In this document: positions 30,791 through 41,936 of the stretch, one piece after another
Position numbering within the stretch: position 1 is the stretch's first letter
Layout: every line of letters starts with the position of its first letter
Source: Rouxiella sp. WC2420
GTDB taxonomy: Bacteria > Pseudomonadota > Gammaproteobacteria > Enterobacterales > Enterobacteriaceae
NCBI RefSeq assembly: GCF_041200025.1
Contig: NZ_CP165628.1
Location: 3,596,001 to 3,660,000 of the forward strand
DNA: 64,000 nt
Reading direction: 5' to 3'
Position numbers and translations under genes: made by a program
Notes under the pieces: generated by a model
What the model was told of the DNA's origin: nothing
What the model saw: only the letters and a program-made list of their open reading frames with translations
Databases searched by the model: none

Positions 30791-31033
30791 CTCGTACGGC
30801 CCGTGGCGGGCATCAATAGGTAGCATAAAGGTATCTACTATCATCGAAAGCGGAACATCGATGACGGTGACATATCGCCACGGCCCGTCGCGTAAATCCC
30901 ACTGCACGCCCGGATAGTATTGATTATTATGCCCTTGCCCCGGTACTGTACGACTTATAATGCTGCCACAGCCGGATAAAGTAGCCACGGCAACCCCAAG
31001 CACAACTGCCCTTGCGATTACACCCTTGTTCAC
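30788..31033 (-). CDS. yceK: Lipoprotein YceK (DUF1375)
   Basis: 81 aa lipoprotein. A signal peptide ends at the lipobox LSGCGS (Cys about 22). The mature part IISRTVPGQGHNNQYYPGVQ, then WDLRDGPWRYVTVIDVPLS and LPIDARHGPYE, matches E. coli YceK. Function unknown. It lies between mysB and the glucan genes as in E. coli, with an opgB homologue added beyond it. Confidence 0.93.
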   Translation of the reverse strand: MNKGVIARAVVLGVAVATLSGCGSIISRTVPGQGHNNQYYPGVQWDLRDGPWRYVTVIDVPLSMIVDTFMLPIDARHGPYE

Positions 31034-31317
31034 ACCAGAATCCCCTTTTTCTTACCGTTTCTAGTGTTAAGTTTACCACAGCCAAAGCCTCTGCCTGCGT
31101 TAAGCAAACGTAAAACCAATACTGTCATAAGGCTTCACCTTAGATAAGAAAATGCTATAAAATGCGGCGCGATCATTCTGTATAAGAATTGTTTATTAAA
31201 ATTATATTAAGATGAACCGTAAGGGTCCTATTGAATAAGAGTCATCTCCGTTTTAATTAGATGTTTTTTATCAAAGGGTTATTACACCATCGGTTAATTC
31301 CCACTCAAGGAAAGTGC

Positions 31318-33201
31318 ATGGCACTTGAACTCATTTCCGTTTTGTTTTTTATCGCCTCAGTTACCCTCAGTATCTTCAAGGCGAAACGAAATTCCTTTTG
31401 GATCTCCGTGAATTTGTTACTTTCGGCGCTGTTTCTGCTCCTGAGCGCTATCTGGACTGCAAGTAATTACTTCACCGGTGAGGGCGTAAATGACGAGGTG
31501 TTGTTTACCATTACCAATAGTCTGACCGGCGCCGGAGTTGGCAAATATGTTCTCCCGGCAATAGGCCTGATCGTATTTATTTTCCTGATCTTTGGCTTGT
31601 TGACCTGGTTAATTTTACGCAATAAAAACACCGACCGCAGGATCACTTACAATTATGGAGCGCTGCTTTTTGCGCTGCTGGCGATTGGTACTTCGCCCGC
31701 TACGGCCCAGTTGGTCAGTCTGACTACTTCTCAGTATGGCGATGATAAGTCTGATTTTTCCGAAAACTATAAAGACGCGGTCAAGACTATCAACGGCAGC
31801 AAGCCTAATCTGGTGTATATCTTTGGTGAAAGCCTCGAGCGTACTTATTTCGATAATGACTTATTTCCGGACCTGACTCCTGAACTGGGCGCAATAAAGA
31901 AAGAGTCGCTAGACTTCAGTAATACCATTCAGATACCCGGGGCAGAAAACACCGTATCCGGCATGGTTTCGGCCCTGTGCGGCATCCCGCTTTTTGCCCC
32001 TTTTGACAGCAACGCGTCAAGCTCGTTGTCGACCTTTTATCCGCGCAGCGTTTGTCTTGGCGATATCCTGAAAGCTTCTGGTTATACCAACTATTTTTAT
32101 CAGGGCGCGAACCTGGCATTTGCCGGCAAAGAACTATTGCTGTCGACCCACGGCATCGACCATCTCTATGGCTATAACGAGCTTAAGCCGTTAGTCAAAG
32201 ATGCAAATTATAAAAATGAATGGGGCTGGTATGACGATACGATGCTGGACTTCGTTTACAATCGTTTTATCGAGTTGTCTAAAGCCGGTAAACCTTTCTC
32301 ACTGTTCGCGCTGACCGTCGATACTCATCATCCCGACGGTTATATTGATGCGACCTGCAACAGAAAAAGCTATTCCTATGACAACAAGCGCAATCAGTCG
32401 TTAAGCGCCGTTGCCTGTAGTCAGGAACAGGTTGCAAAACTTATCAATAAAATCAAGGCCTCGCCGTATTTCAAAAATACAGTGATTGTGGTGTCTTCTG
32501 ACCATCTGGCAATGAACAACACCGCGTATTCGATTCTGACCAAACAAAATCGTAGAGATCTGTTCTTCGTGCTGCGCGGTACAGGCTCCAATAATCAGGT
32601 CATCAGTCAGAAGAGAACCACGCTGGATAACGGTGCGACCGTGCTGGATGTGATGGGCGGCGACAACTATATCGGACTGGGGCGCAGCAGCCTGACCAGC
32701 GAGTCGCTCGCCAATAACTATCGCGATATCCGTCGTCACGTTTTGCGCTGGAAACCGGCAATTATCAAGATGTGGGATTTTCCGAAAACGATCACCGATT
32801 ATGTACTGCACACCGACAGCAAAATGCTGAACTTCTCCGGCGTGTCGTTCAAATATCCTCTAATCCTGCGGGTTACCGATGGCAGGGTCGACCCGATGTT
32901 TGACGTCTATCTTTCAGCTCCTTTAGAACAACAGCTTTCGAAACTCGACCCGAACGAGAAGTTTGTCTGGGTAGATAGCTGTAGCAAGATGGGCAATATC
33001 TGGGATCCGAAATTGAAAGATGTTAACAACATCTGTGTTGCGACTGGCAGTCTGAATACTCAACCGCATATTGTTGAAGCAGATCGCGATCTTTACCGCA
33101 ACAAGGTGGTTTTCGATGGCTTACCCAAGCTGAATGAGGACACCTTCCACACCACAGTTGAGAAGCTGGCAGCGGTAGAAGATCAGGCTCCGGCCAAGTG
33201 A
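31318..33201 (+). CDS. opgB: OpgB-like phosphoglycerol transferase I
   Basis: Transfers phosphoglycerol from phosphatidylglycerol to periplasmic glucans; sulfatase/LTA-synthase fold. The ATG at 31318 (AAGGA upstream) gives MALELISVLFFIASVTLSIF, 627 aa. Three N-terminal membrane helices, then the periplasmic domain: NLVYIFGESLERTYF, catalytic Thr region PGAENTVSGMVSALCGIPLF, DTHHPDGY and SSDHLAMNN. E. coli OpgB is 763 aa, so this one ends about 135 residues early, lacking the C-terminal beta domain. In E. coli opgB is not beside opgGH; here it is. Confidence 0.88.
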   Translation: MALELISVLFFIASVTLSIFKAKRNSFWISVNLLLSALFLLLSAIWTASNYFTGEGVNDEVLFTITNSLTGAGVGKYVLPAIGLIVFIFLIFGLLTWLILRNKNTDRRITYNYGALLFALLAIGTSPATAQLVSLTTSQYGDDKSDFSENYKDAVKTINGSKPNLVYIFGESLERTYFDNDLFPDLTPELGAIKKESLDFSNTIQIPGAENTVSGMVSALCGIPLFAPFDSNASSSLSTFYPRSVCLGDILKASGYTNYFYQGANLAFAGKELLLSTHGIDHLYGYNELKPLVKDANYKNEWGWYDDTMLDFVYNRFIELSKAGKPFSLFALTVDTHHPDGYIDATCNRKSYSYDNKRNQSLSAVACSQEQVAKLINKIKASPYFKNTVIVVSSDHLAMNNTAYSILTKQNRRDLFFVLRGTGSNNQVISQKRTTLDNGATVLDVMGGDNYIGLGRSSLTSESLANNYRDIRRHVLRWKPAIIKMWDFPKTITDYVLHTDSKMLNFSGVSFKYPLILRVTDGRVDPMFDVYLSAPLEQQLSKLDPNEKFVWVDSCSKMGNIWDPKLKDVNNICVATGSLNTQPHIVEADRDLYRNKVVFDGLPKLNEDTFHTTVEKLAAVEDQAPAK

Positions 33202-33245
33202 GTTAAGGGAGTAAAAAGCCTTCTCTGAAATCTTTTGCGCATAAA

Positions 33246-33284
33246 AAAACGGGCAGTCTGCATCACGCAAACTGCCCGTTTTAT
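33246..33284. terminator. Bidirectional terminator between opgB and opgH
   Basis: A 12-bp stem AAAACGGGCAGT / ACTGCCCGTTTT with an inner TGC/GCA extension and symmetric A/T flanks, between two convergent genes. Confidence 0.92.
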
Positions 33285-33360
33285 TTAGCTCAACCGTCTG
33301 ATTTATGAAGTTAAATGCCGTTGAGAATGGGCTACCGCTTTAACTGGCAACCCAATATTC

Positions 33361-35946
33361 TCAGGCGGTTTTCACTTCCAGCGTTTGCGTTTCAGGGAAG
33401 GCCTGAACGTTACGCGGCAGCTCGCCATAATAGTCTCGCCATTCGTGTAATTCTGGATTGGTCCACACAGCCGAGTGCAGTCTTGCCAGAATCACCGGGT
33501 CACTCAGCAGCACCAGACGATCGGCCTTACCGAGGCTTTTCGGCCCGCTCTGCAAGGCTTTTTCAAGCGTTTGCCGACGACCGTTTTCAATTGTCTGACG
33601 CAGCAGGTGACGCGAAGTCGCCATACCCGTTGCCAGTGCATTGAAAGTCGGGTTGACCACCGCGTGCATAAAGCCATTTTTCAGCATACGTTCGCGGTTA
33701 AGCTTCAGATATTCTTCTGTCGCGATCAACTCACGCGGCGGATCGTACTCTTCTGGGATCAGGAACAGTTTGGCGGCCTTGCTCTTGATACCCAACGTCG
33801 CCCGGCTGGAAAGCACAGACACGATCGGCGAAAGGATCAGCGAGAAGACGATTGGCGCCAACCACCACAGGAAGCGCAGATCAAGCCAGGCCATACCGCT
33901 AGCCCAAACCAGACCCAGCAACAGCTGTGAGCCGTGACGCTTAAATGCTTCGCCCCAAGGGGTGTCATCATCGTCACGCTGCGGTGAGTTCCAGACCACT
34001 TCCCAACCCAGGAACGCACTGACCACAAAAACGGTGTGGAACAGCATACGCACCGGCGCAAGCAGCACAGAGAACAGCATCTCCAGCAGCATCGACAGCA
34101 GCAGACGAATCGCTCCACCGTATTGTTTCGCACCTTTGGCCCAAATCAGCACGATACTCAGCAGCTTAGGCAGGAACAGCAACACCATGGTGGTCGAGAA
34201 CAGCGCGATTGCCAGCTCGGGACGCCACTGCGGCCACACCGGGAACAGCTGGCGCGGTTGCAGGAAGTACTGTGGTTCCATTAGCGTATGTACAACCTGT
34301 AACGCAGTAGACAGTGCCAGGAACATAAACCACAGCGGAGCAGACAGGTAAGACATCACGCCAGTCAGGAACACGGCGCGGTGAACCGGGTGCATGCCTT
34401 TAACCAGGAACAGACGGAAGTTCATCAGGTTACCGTGACACCAGCGGCGGTCGCGTTTCAGCTCGTCCAGCAGGTTTGGCGGCAACTCTTCGTAGCTTCC
34501 CGGCAGGTCATAGGCAATCCACACGCCCCACCCTGCGCGACGCATCAGCGCGGCTTCTACGAAGTCATGCGACAGAATCGAACCAGCAAACGAACCTTCG
34601 CCCGGCAGAGGTGCCAGTGCACAGTGCTCGATAAACGGCTTCACGCGGATGATGGCGTTATGGCCCCAATAGTGCGACTCGCCTAACTGCCAGAAGTGCA
34701 GACCGGCAGTAAACAATGGGCCATAAACGCGTGTTGCAAACTGCTGGCAGCGCGCATACAGCGTATCCATGCCTGACGCTTTTGGCGCAGACTGGATAAT
34801 ACCGGCGTTAGGGTTTGCATCCATCAGTCGTGCCAGACCGGTGAGACATTCACCGCTCATTACGCTGTCGGCATCAAGAATAACCATGTAGGCATATTCT
34901 CCGCCCCAACGACGGCACCAGTCATCGATGTTGCCGCTTTTGCGCTTCACGCGACGACGACGACGACGATAGAAAATGCGCCCGTGGCCGTCGACGTCGC
35001 GGCAGACTTCCATCCACGCCTTTTGCTCGGCCACGCAGATATCCGGATCGTAACTGTCGCTGAGAACGTAAATATCAAACTGGTCGAGATCGCCGGTGGC
35101 TTTTACTGACTCATAGGTCGCTCGCAGACCGGCAAAAACCCGTTCAACGTCTTCGTTACAAATCGGCATAATCAGCGCGGTGCGATTATTGGGATTCAGC
35201 GGCTCGTTACCGGTTGTGGAAGCCGTAATACTGTATTTATCACGCCCCATCATCAGTTGCAGGAAGCCCATCAGCGCAGTCCAGAAACCGGCCGAAACCC
35301 AGCAGAACAGTATCGCAAACAGCACCAGAATTCCGGTCTGCAACACGTACGGCAACAATTGCAGCACGGATTGCAGCAGATCCTGATTGAGCATATCGGA
35401 CGGGTCGATTAACGCCCAGCCCTGATACGGCAGAATGGTTTTCATGTACCAGGTGGCGATGGCGGTTTGCACCAGCATCAGCGCCAGCAAGATATAACGG
35501 CGAATGGAACCTGCTGCGCGCCACCTTTTCTCTGACTCCGGCATTTGAGAAGAAGTGTAGCGGCGGGCAATCGCGCTGCGCCCCATTAGCGTATCCCAGA
35601 AGCGGCCTACCGGGTTGGTACGCCAAATTTCTGGGAACATGCTGGAACGCTTGACTGGCGGCATGGCTTTCACCACGGTACGGCCTTCGTTATCCACGGC
35701 GGATAACGTGCCGTTCTCGTCGGCGTCTGGCCAGCCTTCGCCAATGCGCGCTTTCACCGAAGCAAGTGGCGCCTGTGCGTCAGCGGTTTCAATCGCCACC
35801 GCAGAATCACCGCCGAGGCGGTGATGCAGAGACGTGAAAGCAACATCATCAGCAGCCGGAAGTTGCTGAGTGATATCCCCTTTCTGAGTCTCAGTCAGGG
35901 GCAATGCCTCTACGTACTCTTGAGTAGAATGCGTTGTTTTATTCAT
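33361..35946 (-). CDS. opgH: Glucan glucosyltransferase OpgH
   Basis: Inner-membrane GT2 glycosyltransferase that polymerises the beta-glucan backbone; E. coli OpgH also inhibits FtsZ according to UDP-glucose. It is 861 aa (847 in E. coli). About eight membrane helices flank the cytoplasmic catalytic domain with [21 protein letters not shown] and the RRW of [12 protein letters not shown]. The middle is nearly identical to E. coli; the N-terminal 100 residues diverge. It overlaps opgG by 8 bases, so the two are one operon. Confidence 0.96.
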   Translation of the reverse strand: MNKTTHSTQEYVEALPLTETQKGDITQQLPAADDVAFTSLHHRLGGDSAVAIETADAQAPLASVKARIGEGWPDADENGTLSAVDNEGRTVVKAMPPVKRSSMFPEIWRTNPVGRFWDTLMGRSAIARRYTSSQMPESEKRWRAAGSIRRYILLALMLVQTAIATWYMKTILPYQGWALIDPSDMLNQDLLQSVLQLLPYVLQTGILVLFAILFCWVSAGFWTALMGFLQLMMGRDKYSITASTTGNEPLNPNNRTALIMPICNEDVERVFAGLRATYESVKATGDLDQFDIYVLSDSYDPDICVAEQKAWMEVCRDVDGHGRIFYRRRRRRVKRKSGNIDDWCRRWGGEYAYMVILDADSVMSGECLTGLARLMDANPNAGIIQSAPKASGMDTLYARCQQFATRVYGPLFTAGLHFWQLGESHYWGHNAIIRVKPFIEHCALAPLPGEGSFAGSILSHDFVEAALMRRAGWGVWIAYDLPGSYEELPPNLLDELKRDRRWCHGNLMNFRLFLVKGMHPVHRAVFLTGVMSYLSAPLWFMFLALSTALQVVHTLMEPQYFLQPRQLFPVWPQWRPELAIALFSTTMVLLFLPKLLSIVLIWAKGAKQYGGAIRLLLSMLLEMLFSVLLAPVRMLFHTVFVVSAFLGWEVVWNSPQRDDDDTPWGEAFKRHGSQLLLGLVWASGMAWLDLRFLWWLAPIVFSLILSPIVSVLSSRATLGIKSKAAKLFLIPEEYDPPRELIATEEYLKLNRERMLKNGFMHAVVNPTFNALATGMATSRHLLRQTIENGRRQTLEKALQSGPKSLGKADRLVLLSDPVILARLHSAVWTNPELHEWRDYYGELPRNVQAFPETQTLEVKTA

Positions 35947-37474
35947 TGGCAGGTAACTGATTGCTCCAGGTTTCGCTCAACGTTTTGTCGCCATTAACCA
36001 GAGAAGCGCGCATTTCAACCGGCTTCTTGGGATCTTTCACTTTCAGACGCAGCGTCAAACGCCAGCCCTTGGTGACAGAATTATAGCGGACAGAATTCTC
36101 AAGCAGATCGGCGTTGTCGCCCATGCTGACCTGAGACGCGACCGGGGTATCCGGTTTCAGTGATTTCAGGGCAGGACCCACGAAATCGACCACGTAGGCA
36201 ATGCTGCCGTCTTGTTCACGCACCAGATTTGACTGCTTGACATCGCCGGCCGAACGCAGGGTCTGTGATACCCAGGAAGAGTCCGGAGAATGCAGCTTGT
36301 CTTCATCACGGGTGAAGTGCAGGCGGTAGCTGATATCAATCGGTTTGCCGGCAGCTGGCAGTTGATCTGGTGTCCAGAAGGCCACGATATTGTCATTGGT
36401 TTCATCCGCAGTCGGGATTTCCACCAGCTCGACCTTACCTTTGCCCCAATCGCCTTTTGGTTCTACCCAGGCGCTTGGACGCAGATCGTAGCGATCGTCG
36501 AGATCTTCATACTCGTGGAAGTTACGACCGCGCTGCAGCAAGCCAAAGCCTTTCGGATTTTCCATAGTGAACTGGCTAACCGACAAGTGCTTCGGATTGT
36601 TCAGCGGACGCCAAATCCACTCACCGTTACCGGCGTGAATCGACAGGCCATCAGAATCATGCAGTGACGGACGATAGTTCATCACGGTTGAAGGCTGGTT
36701 CGGGCCAAACAGGAACATACTGGTCAATGGTGCCAGACCCAGTTTTCCAACCTTGTCACGCAGATAAATCTTGGCCTGGATGTCTACAGAGGCTTCTTTA
36801 CCAGGGTAAACGTCGAGACGATAGGCACCGGTTGCGCGAGGTGAGTCGAGCAGCGCATAGATTACCAGGTGTTTTTCGTCCGGATTAGGACGTTCAATCC
36901 AGAACTCGCGAAAACGTGGGAACTCTTCCCCAGAGGAAAGCGCAGTATCGATTGCCAGACCACGAGCCGACAGGCCGTAGACCTGACCTTTACCTATTAG
37001 ACGGAAATAGCTCGCGCCCAGCACGCTCATAATTTCATCATCTTTATCTGCTTTATTGATTGGATAAAGAACTTTGAAACCAGCGAAACCGAGGTTTTTT
37101 ACCGAGTCAGCGTCGTGTTTAACATTACCGAAATTAAAATAGTCCGGGCTGTACTTGATTTCTTTAACACTGTTTGCGGTCACTTCGTTAATTTTGACCG
37201 GAGTGTCGAAGTACATTCCCTGATGGTAAAACTCAAGCTTGAACGGCGTGTTCAGATTATTCCAATACGCTTTGTCATGATTGAACTGTATTTGTTGGTA
37301 GTCCGCAAATTTCATGTCGCGAAATTGCGATGGCAGATTGGTTTTAGGCGCTTCATAGCCTTTATCAGCCAGCGTTTTAGCTTGCTTGGCGACATCGTCA
37401 ATAGAAAAAGCCCAGGCAGATGATGTGAACAAGGTCATCAACACTGCGGCACTCAGCAAACGGACTTTAGTCAT
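35939..37474 (-). CDS. opgG: Periplasmic glucan biosynthesis protein OpgG
   Basis: Periplasmic protein needed for glucan backbone branching. The ATG at 37474 gives [16 protein letters not shown], 511 aa as in E. coli, with AAAGGG upstream; a longer in-frame start is less likely. The signal peptide is cleaved at SAWA-FSIDD (about 22). Blocks [19 protein letters not shown] and [18 protein letters not shown] match OpgG. First gene of opgGH. Confidence 0.96.
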   Translation of the reverse strand: MTKVRLLSAAVLMTLFTSSAWAFSIDDVAKQAKTLADKGYEAPKTNLPSQFRDMKFADYQQIQFNHDKAYWNNLNTPFKLEFYHQGMYFDTPVKINEVTANSVKEIKYSPDYFNFGNVKHDADSVKNLGFAGFKVLYPINKADKDDEIMSVLGASYFRLIGKGQVYGLSARGLAIDTALSSGEEFPRFREFWIERPNPDEKHLVIYALLDSPRATGAYRLDVYPGKEASVDIQAKIYLRDKVGKLGLAPLTSMFLFGPNQPSTVMNYRPSLHDSDGLSIHAGNGEWIWRPLNNPKHLSVSQFTMENPKGFGLLQRGRNFHEYEDLDDRYDLRPSAWVEPKGDWGKGKVELVEIPTADETNDNIVAFWTPDQLPAAGKPIDISYRLHFTRDEDKLHSPDSSWVSQTLRSAGDVKQSNLVREQDGSIAYVVDFVGPALKSLKPDTPVASQVSMGDNADLLENSVRYNSVTKGWRLTLRLKVKDPKKPVEMRASLVNGDKTLSETWSNQLPANE

Positions 37475-37795
37475 ATCTGGCCCTTTGGAAAAATTTTTAC
37501 CCGGCACGTCCCCTCCTTTAAATGCGCTCAACTCATTTAGTCCATTTTAAGGAATAGTCGGAAATCCGACAACTGAGAGGTGAATGGATCATCACGTTGA
37601 TGAACCGTTTAAGCACATAGTTGTACAAGGATATCAATTCGGAGAAAGTCCCGCTATGGAAACTTGTCTGAGTCTATAGTAGGGTTGCGGCCCGCTACTG
37701 TTGTCGCTTTACAAAAAGCAGACAGTTCTTATTAATGAGTAAATTGATAAGAAAACAAGCGGTGGTCAACGGATATTTTGCTAAAATGGATCATT
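37475..37795. promoter_or_regulatory. Divergent promoter region opgG / opgC
   Basis: 321 bases between two divergent starts, expected to hold the osmotically controlled opgGH promoter and the opgC promoter. I see no gene and no box strong enough to assign. Confidence 0.5.
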
Positions 37796-38983
37796 ATGAA
37801 ACCACAAACTCAACCACGTGAGTTCTTTTTGGACTCCATACGAGCATACTTAATGCTGCTCGGTATTCCATTTCATATATCGTTGATTTATTCCAGTCAT
37901 ATTTGGGCTGTTAACAGCGCGACGCCCTCTGATGGTCTGACAATATTAAACGATACTATTCATGCCTTTCGCATGCAGGTTTTCTTTGTCATTTCAGGCT
38001 ACTTCTCCTACATGCTGTACGAGCGCTACGAGCGCCACAAGTGGCTCAAGGTGCGGCTAGAGCGTGTCGCCATCCCGCTGGCCGCGGCGTTCCCGCTGAT
38101 TACCATCCCGCAGTTGTTCTTCCTGTACTTCTTTACAGACAAGTTCGCAAACTGGGGAACGATGGATTTGTACCAGAAACTTAATATCACCGTTTGGGAA
38201 TTGGTAGCACATTTATGGTTCCTGTTAACTCTGGTTATATTAACCGCCATCTCCTTCTATTTATTCCGGGCATTAAAAGAAAATAAGAATAATCGGATTA
38301 TTAAAATAATTCGCGAGGCTGACTCATTAGGAAAAGTCTCAATATTATTTTTATTTTTCGGATTAATATACGCGGCGTTTAATCGCAGCCTGTATCTTTT
38401 TGCCCCTGAATTGTTAGGTAACGGTGCATTTAACTTTATTGTGATGCAGACGCTTTTTTATCTGCCGTTCTTCTTTATTGGTGCCTGTACCTATAAATTT
38501 GCCAGCTTAAAAAGCATGTTCCTTAAACCCTCGGTTCCTGCCTGTGCGGTTTGTATCTTGCTGTTCGCCGCTTACATGATTAACCAGCATGTAAATACGC
38601 CAGAGCTTTATTCGATGGAGCTGGATGCAATTATTACCAGCCTGCTGGGCATTCTGATGGTCAACGTGGTGTTCTCGTTCAGCCATTACGTGCTGAACTT
38701 CCAGTCGCCGTTCGTCACTTACCTGGTTAATGCATCGCTGTTTGTTTACCTGATTCACCACCCTTTAACGTTGATTTATGGCGCGTTTATTACTCCGCTG
38801 ATCAAAAGTGACTGGTTGGGCTTCTGGTTGGGGCTGGTGTTTGTGTTTGGTATCGCCTTCTTCCTTTATGAGGTGCACAAACGCATTCCATTGCTGCGAT
38901 TCCTGTTCTCAGGCAAATGGCAGTTTATGAAAGAAGATAAAGACGACAAACCTGTTACTGCGGGCAACCAGCAGCAGAGTTAA
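37796..38983 (+). CDS. opgC: Glucan succinyltransferase OpgC
   Basis: Acyltransferase-3 membrane protein that adds succinyl groups to periplasmic glucans. The ATG at 37796 gives MKPQTQPREFFLDSIRAYLM, 395 aa (385 in E. coli), about ten membrane helices. LLGIPFHISLIYSSHIWAVN carries the acyltransferase-3 His, and FRMQVFFVISGYFSYML follows. A TTG 18 bases upstream is open but unlikely. Confidence 0.94.
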   Translation: MKPQTQPREFFLDSIRAYLMLLGIPFHISLIYSSHIWAVNSATPSDGLTILNDTIHAFRMQVFFVISGYFSYMLYERYERHKWLKVRLERVAIPLAAAFPLITIPQLFFLYFFTDKFANWGTMDLYQKLNITVWELVAHLWFLLTLVILTAISFYLFRALKENKNNRIIKIIREADSLGKVSILFLFFGLIYAAFNRSLYLFAPELLGNGAFNFIVMQTLFYLPFFFIGACTYKFASLKSMFLKPSVPACAVCILLFAAYMINQHVNTPELYSMELDAIITSLLGILMVNVVFSFSHYVLNFQSPFVTYLVNASLFVYLIHHPLTLIYGAFITPLIKSDWLGFWLGLVFVFGIAFFLYEVHKRIPLLRFLFSGKWQFMKEDKDDKPVTAGNQQQS

Positions 38984-38994
38984 TCAAGATGACA

Positions 38995-39034
38995 GGCACT
39001 GCGTGGCGGAAGGGTTGAACCGCCGCGCAGTGCC
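38995..39034. terminator. Large hairpin between opgC and emrA-like gene
   Basis: A 15-bp stem GGCACTGCGTGGCGG / CCGCCGCGCAGTGCC with one mismatch lies between convergent genes. No T run follows. Confidence 0.6.
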
Positions 39035-39074
39035 GCTCTTCCCTTCCCGATAAATCAGTTTTCTTCGTTACAAG

Positions 39075-40109
39075 CTATCGGCTATGAATATCAATCGTTG
39101 GCACCACTGACATGCCGACTCTCAGGCGCGACAAATCCTGCTGATTGGCATCGAGCAGAATCTTGACTTCGAGACGCTGCGTGACCTTGGTGTAGTTGCC
39201 GGTCGCATTATCCGGGGTAATAGGCGAGAACGTCACGCCGGTTGCTGGCGCGATGCTGTCTACCGTACCCTTGAAGGTCACATCCGGAACAGCATCGACT
39301 TTGATGCTCACCGTCTGATGTGGCTGAACATGAGCCAACTGAGTTTCCAGATAGTTGGCGACCACATAGGCCTCGCGCACCGGCACTACCGCCAGAACAC
39401 GAGTACCCGCGCTGACATAAGCCCCGACACGCACTGAACGCACCCCCACCACCCCATCAACCGGGGCCTTGATATCGGTATAGGACAGGTTAAGCCGTGC
39501 CTGCTGCAATGCCGTTTGCGCAGAATCAATAGCCGCTTTGGCCTGCGACTGCTCGGCTTTCAAGACATCCAGTTGCCTCTCTGCAGCCTGCACCGCCGCC
39601 ATGTCACTCTGTTGCGAAGCCAGTTTTTGGCGATAGTTGGCATCAGAGTCATCACGCAGATCCAGCGAGGTTGAACCGCTGGCCGACAACGCTTTATAAC
39701 GCTCGGCGCTCTTGCGAGCATAAACCAGACCCGCCGCATCGGCATTGACCACTGCCCGTGCCTGATCGATCGTCGGCCCTTGTTTGGCCACTTGTGCAAC
39801 TAGACTTTGCATCTGCGCCTGCGCCGTTTCCAATGCCGCCTGGGCTGTTTGTACCGCGTTAACGTAATCTCGATCGTCAATCTTGGCCAGCAGCTGCCCC
39901 GCCTTTACCGTTTGATTATCCTCAACCAGCACAGACTGGATGGTGCCGGAAATTCGCGGGGCGACCAGCGTGGAGTCGGCGGATATCACGGCATCATTGG
40001 TGGTTGGCGATGTCTGCCCGGAAATCAGATACCCGCCAACGATGGCCAGTAAAATAATGATAGCGACCACTGCCAGCCATACAGGTTTGATTGAAGATGT
40101 CTTTGACAT
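39075..40109 (-). CDS. EmrA/HlyD-family membrane fusion protein
   Basis: Periplasmic adaptor of a multidrug efflux system, 344 aa. One N-terminal membrane anchor (VWLAVVAIIILLAIVGGYL) is followed by the lipoyl half-motifs (PRISGTIQSVLVEDNQTVKAGQ and the return strand APVDGVVGVRSVRVGAYV) around a long coiled coil rich in Gln and Ala. It lies 54 bases after the MFS gene on the same strand. An outer-membrane channel is not in the cluster. Confidence 0.9.
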   Translation of the reverse strand: MSKTSSIKPVWLAVVAIIILLAIVGGYLISGQTSPTTNDAVISADSTLVAPRISGTIQSVLVEDNQTVKAGQLLAKIDDRDYVNAVQTAQAALETAQAQMQSLVAQVAKQGPTIDQARAVVNADAAGLVYARKSAERYKALSASGSTSLDLRDDSDANYRQKLASQQSDMAAVQAAERQLDVLKAEQSQAKAAIDSAQTALQQARLNLSYTDIKAPVDGVVGVRSVRVGAYVSAGTRVLAVVPVREAYVVANYLETQLAHVQPHQTVSIKVDAVPDVTFKGTVDSIAPATGVTFSPITPDNATGNYTKVTQRLEVKILLDANQQDLSRLRVGMSVVPTIDIHSR

Positions 40110-40163
40110 GGTTCTTTTTCTCTCGATTTTCTTATTGATAGTCTTTAAGCAAAAATGGCGTAG

Positions 40164-41786
40164 TTAGTCTGGTTTCTTGAACAGCGACTGCGGCGGATAA
40201 GTGCGTTTAGGCAAAAAAATGGTTAACAGTGCCAACACAATCGCAATGCCGATAATCATCAGATAACTGTCTGAGATTCCCAAAATTGTGGCCTGTCGTT
40301 TAACCAACGATGAAAATGCGCTTAACGCCTCCGTTGAAACCGCGGATCCGTCTGGATTCAGCGGTGCCAGAAAGGTTCCATCGCCGTCATAAGGCTGGGA
40401 AAGCAGTGAGTTAACGCTACCGGCATGATTTAACAGCACATTAGAGTGAAACTGCTCGCGTTTAGTGGAGAATTCTCCAACCAGCGCGGAGCCCATTACG
40501 CTGCTAAACCCGCGAACCGTGTTGAACATCGCCGAGGCAAAAGGCCCTTCTGGCGGTTGCACTACGCCTGTGGCACCCATCAGTACAGGTAAAATCGCCA
40601 TCGGCTGACCAAAGGCCTGCATCGCCTGCAACCAGTAAAAATTCTGTCTGGCCCATCCCTCAGTGATATGGCTGCCGCCGTAACAGGAGATGCCAATCAG
40701 CGCCAGACCGATAATCAGGATCGCGCGGCTGTCTACCCAGCGAATATTCAATACCGCCGCCACTAGTGGAGCAATGATCAGCTGTGGCAGACCAATCGTC
40801 AGCGCCAATGGGCCGACCTGCACCGCGCGGAAACCCTGCACGCTTTCCATATAACTCGATGGCAGTGCCGAGCCGGAAAGCACCAGCACCATTAATCCGC
40901 CCAGCGTCAACAAGCCGTGACTCAAGTTATGCCGTTTCAGCATCTGCAATTTGAACAGCGGCAGCGGGTGTGACCATTCATTGATAAAGAAGACCAGCAG
41001 TAGCGCAATCGACGACAGCAACATCACCACAATCAGCGGTGAATTCAGCCAGTCGAGCCTCTCGCCCTGTTGCAGAACCAACACCATCAAGGCGATACCG
41101 CTGGTGCCGGTTAGCATGCCCACGATGTCAATCTGCCTGAATCGCTCAAAACGGGAAGGATCTTGAGGAATTCCGTAGCCGATCAGCGTGGCCGCCAGCA
41201 AACATGGCGGGATTACCTGCCAGAATACCCACTGCCAGCCGACAACATCAGTCCAGAATGCCGCCAGCGTGGTGGCAACATTCGGGCCAAAAGTCGCGGT
41301 AAGCACATAGGCGCTGAGGCCGTAGAGCTTGAACTTTGGCGGCAAGAATCGCAGCGCAACGGTCATCAACAACGGCGGCAATGCACCACCAAAAATCCCC
41401 TGTATCACGCGTAGGGCTATAAAAGTGTCGATATTCGGCGAATAAGGCAGCACCGCAGCGACCAGTGAAAAGCCCAGCGAAACGCCAATGGCAAATCGTC
41501 GTAGAGAAAAGGTCATCGCAAACCAGGGAGCCAGCATCATGGCGGCTACCTCAGCAGCCTGATAAGCACCGATTGCCCAACTACCAGGATCACTGCTGAT
41601 ATTGAGCGCGCCCTGTACATCGTCCAATGCGATGTCAGTCACTCGATCATTGAGTCCAGAAAACATCGAGGCTATAAGGACCCCAATCATTCCAATAACC
41701 AGCCTTAAGGTAAAAGGCTGTGGCGCTGGGGGAGGTGGTGCGGCAGGCACGCTTGGGGAACTGACAGGTGTAGTTTGCTGATTCAT
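40164..41786 (-). CDS. EmrB-type DHA2 MFS transporter
   Basis: Fourteen-helix drug:H+ antiporter, 540 aa. The Pro-rich N-terminus (SVPAAPPPPAPQP) is followed by the helix LVIGMIGVLIASMFSGLND. The motif RVIQGIFGGALPPLLMTVALR and the motif-C-like region fit DHA2. It is transcribed first, followed by the adaptor gene, giving an EmrB-EmrA order. A divergent IclR gene likely controls it. Confidence 0.9.
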   Translation of the reverse strand: MNQQTTPVSSPSVPAAPPPPAPQPFTLRLVIGMIGVLIASMFSGLNDRVTDIALDDVQGALNISSDPGSWAIGAYQAAEVAAMMLAPWFAMTFSLRRFAIGVSLGFSLVAAVLPYSPNIDTFIALRVIQGIFGGALPPLLMTVALRFLPPKFKLYGLSAYVLTATFGPNVATTLAAFWTDVVGWQWVFWQVIPPCLLAATLIGYGIPQDPSRFERFRQIDIVGMLTGTSGIALMVLVLQQGERLDWLNSPLIVVMLLSSIALLLVFFINEWSHPLPLFKLQMLKRHNLSHGLLTLGGLMVLVLSGSALPSSYMESVQGFRAVQVGPLALTIGLPQLIIAPLVAAVLNIRWVDSRAILIIGLALIGISCYGGSHITEGWARQNFYWLQAMQAFGQPMAILPVLMGATGVVQPPEGPFASAMFNTVRGFSSVMGSALVGEFSTKREQFHSNVLLNHAGSVNSLLSQPYDGDGTFLAPLNPDGSAVSTEALSAFSSLVKRQATILGISDSYLMIIGIAIVLALLTIFLPKRTYPPQSLFKKPD

Positions 41787-41876
41787 ATATTATTTATTCA
41801 GCTCAACGGCGTTAATAATCATTTTTATACCAGAGGTTGAAAGACAGTAATTGCAAAGATTTGTTAATTATTTAAA

Positions 41877-41936
41877 TGATGCAGTGCATCACTATACGAT
41901 ACACTGACAAGATACTATAATACGGTGCAGTGTATT
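41877..41936. promoter_or_regulatory. Palindromic operator candidates between emrB-like and iclR genes
   Basis: Two related palindromes: TGATGCA-G-TGCATCA at 41877-41891 (7-bp perfect arms) and AATACGGTGCAGTGTATT at 41919-41936 (5-bp perfect outer arms), sharing the core TGCAGTG or its like. A perfect TATAAT at 41916-41921 overlaps the second, so a bound repressor would block transcription. The natural candidate is the IclR protein encoded next door. Confidence 0.6.
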
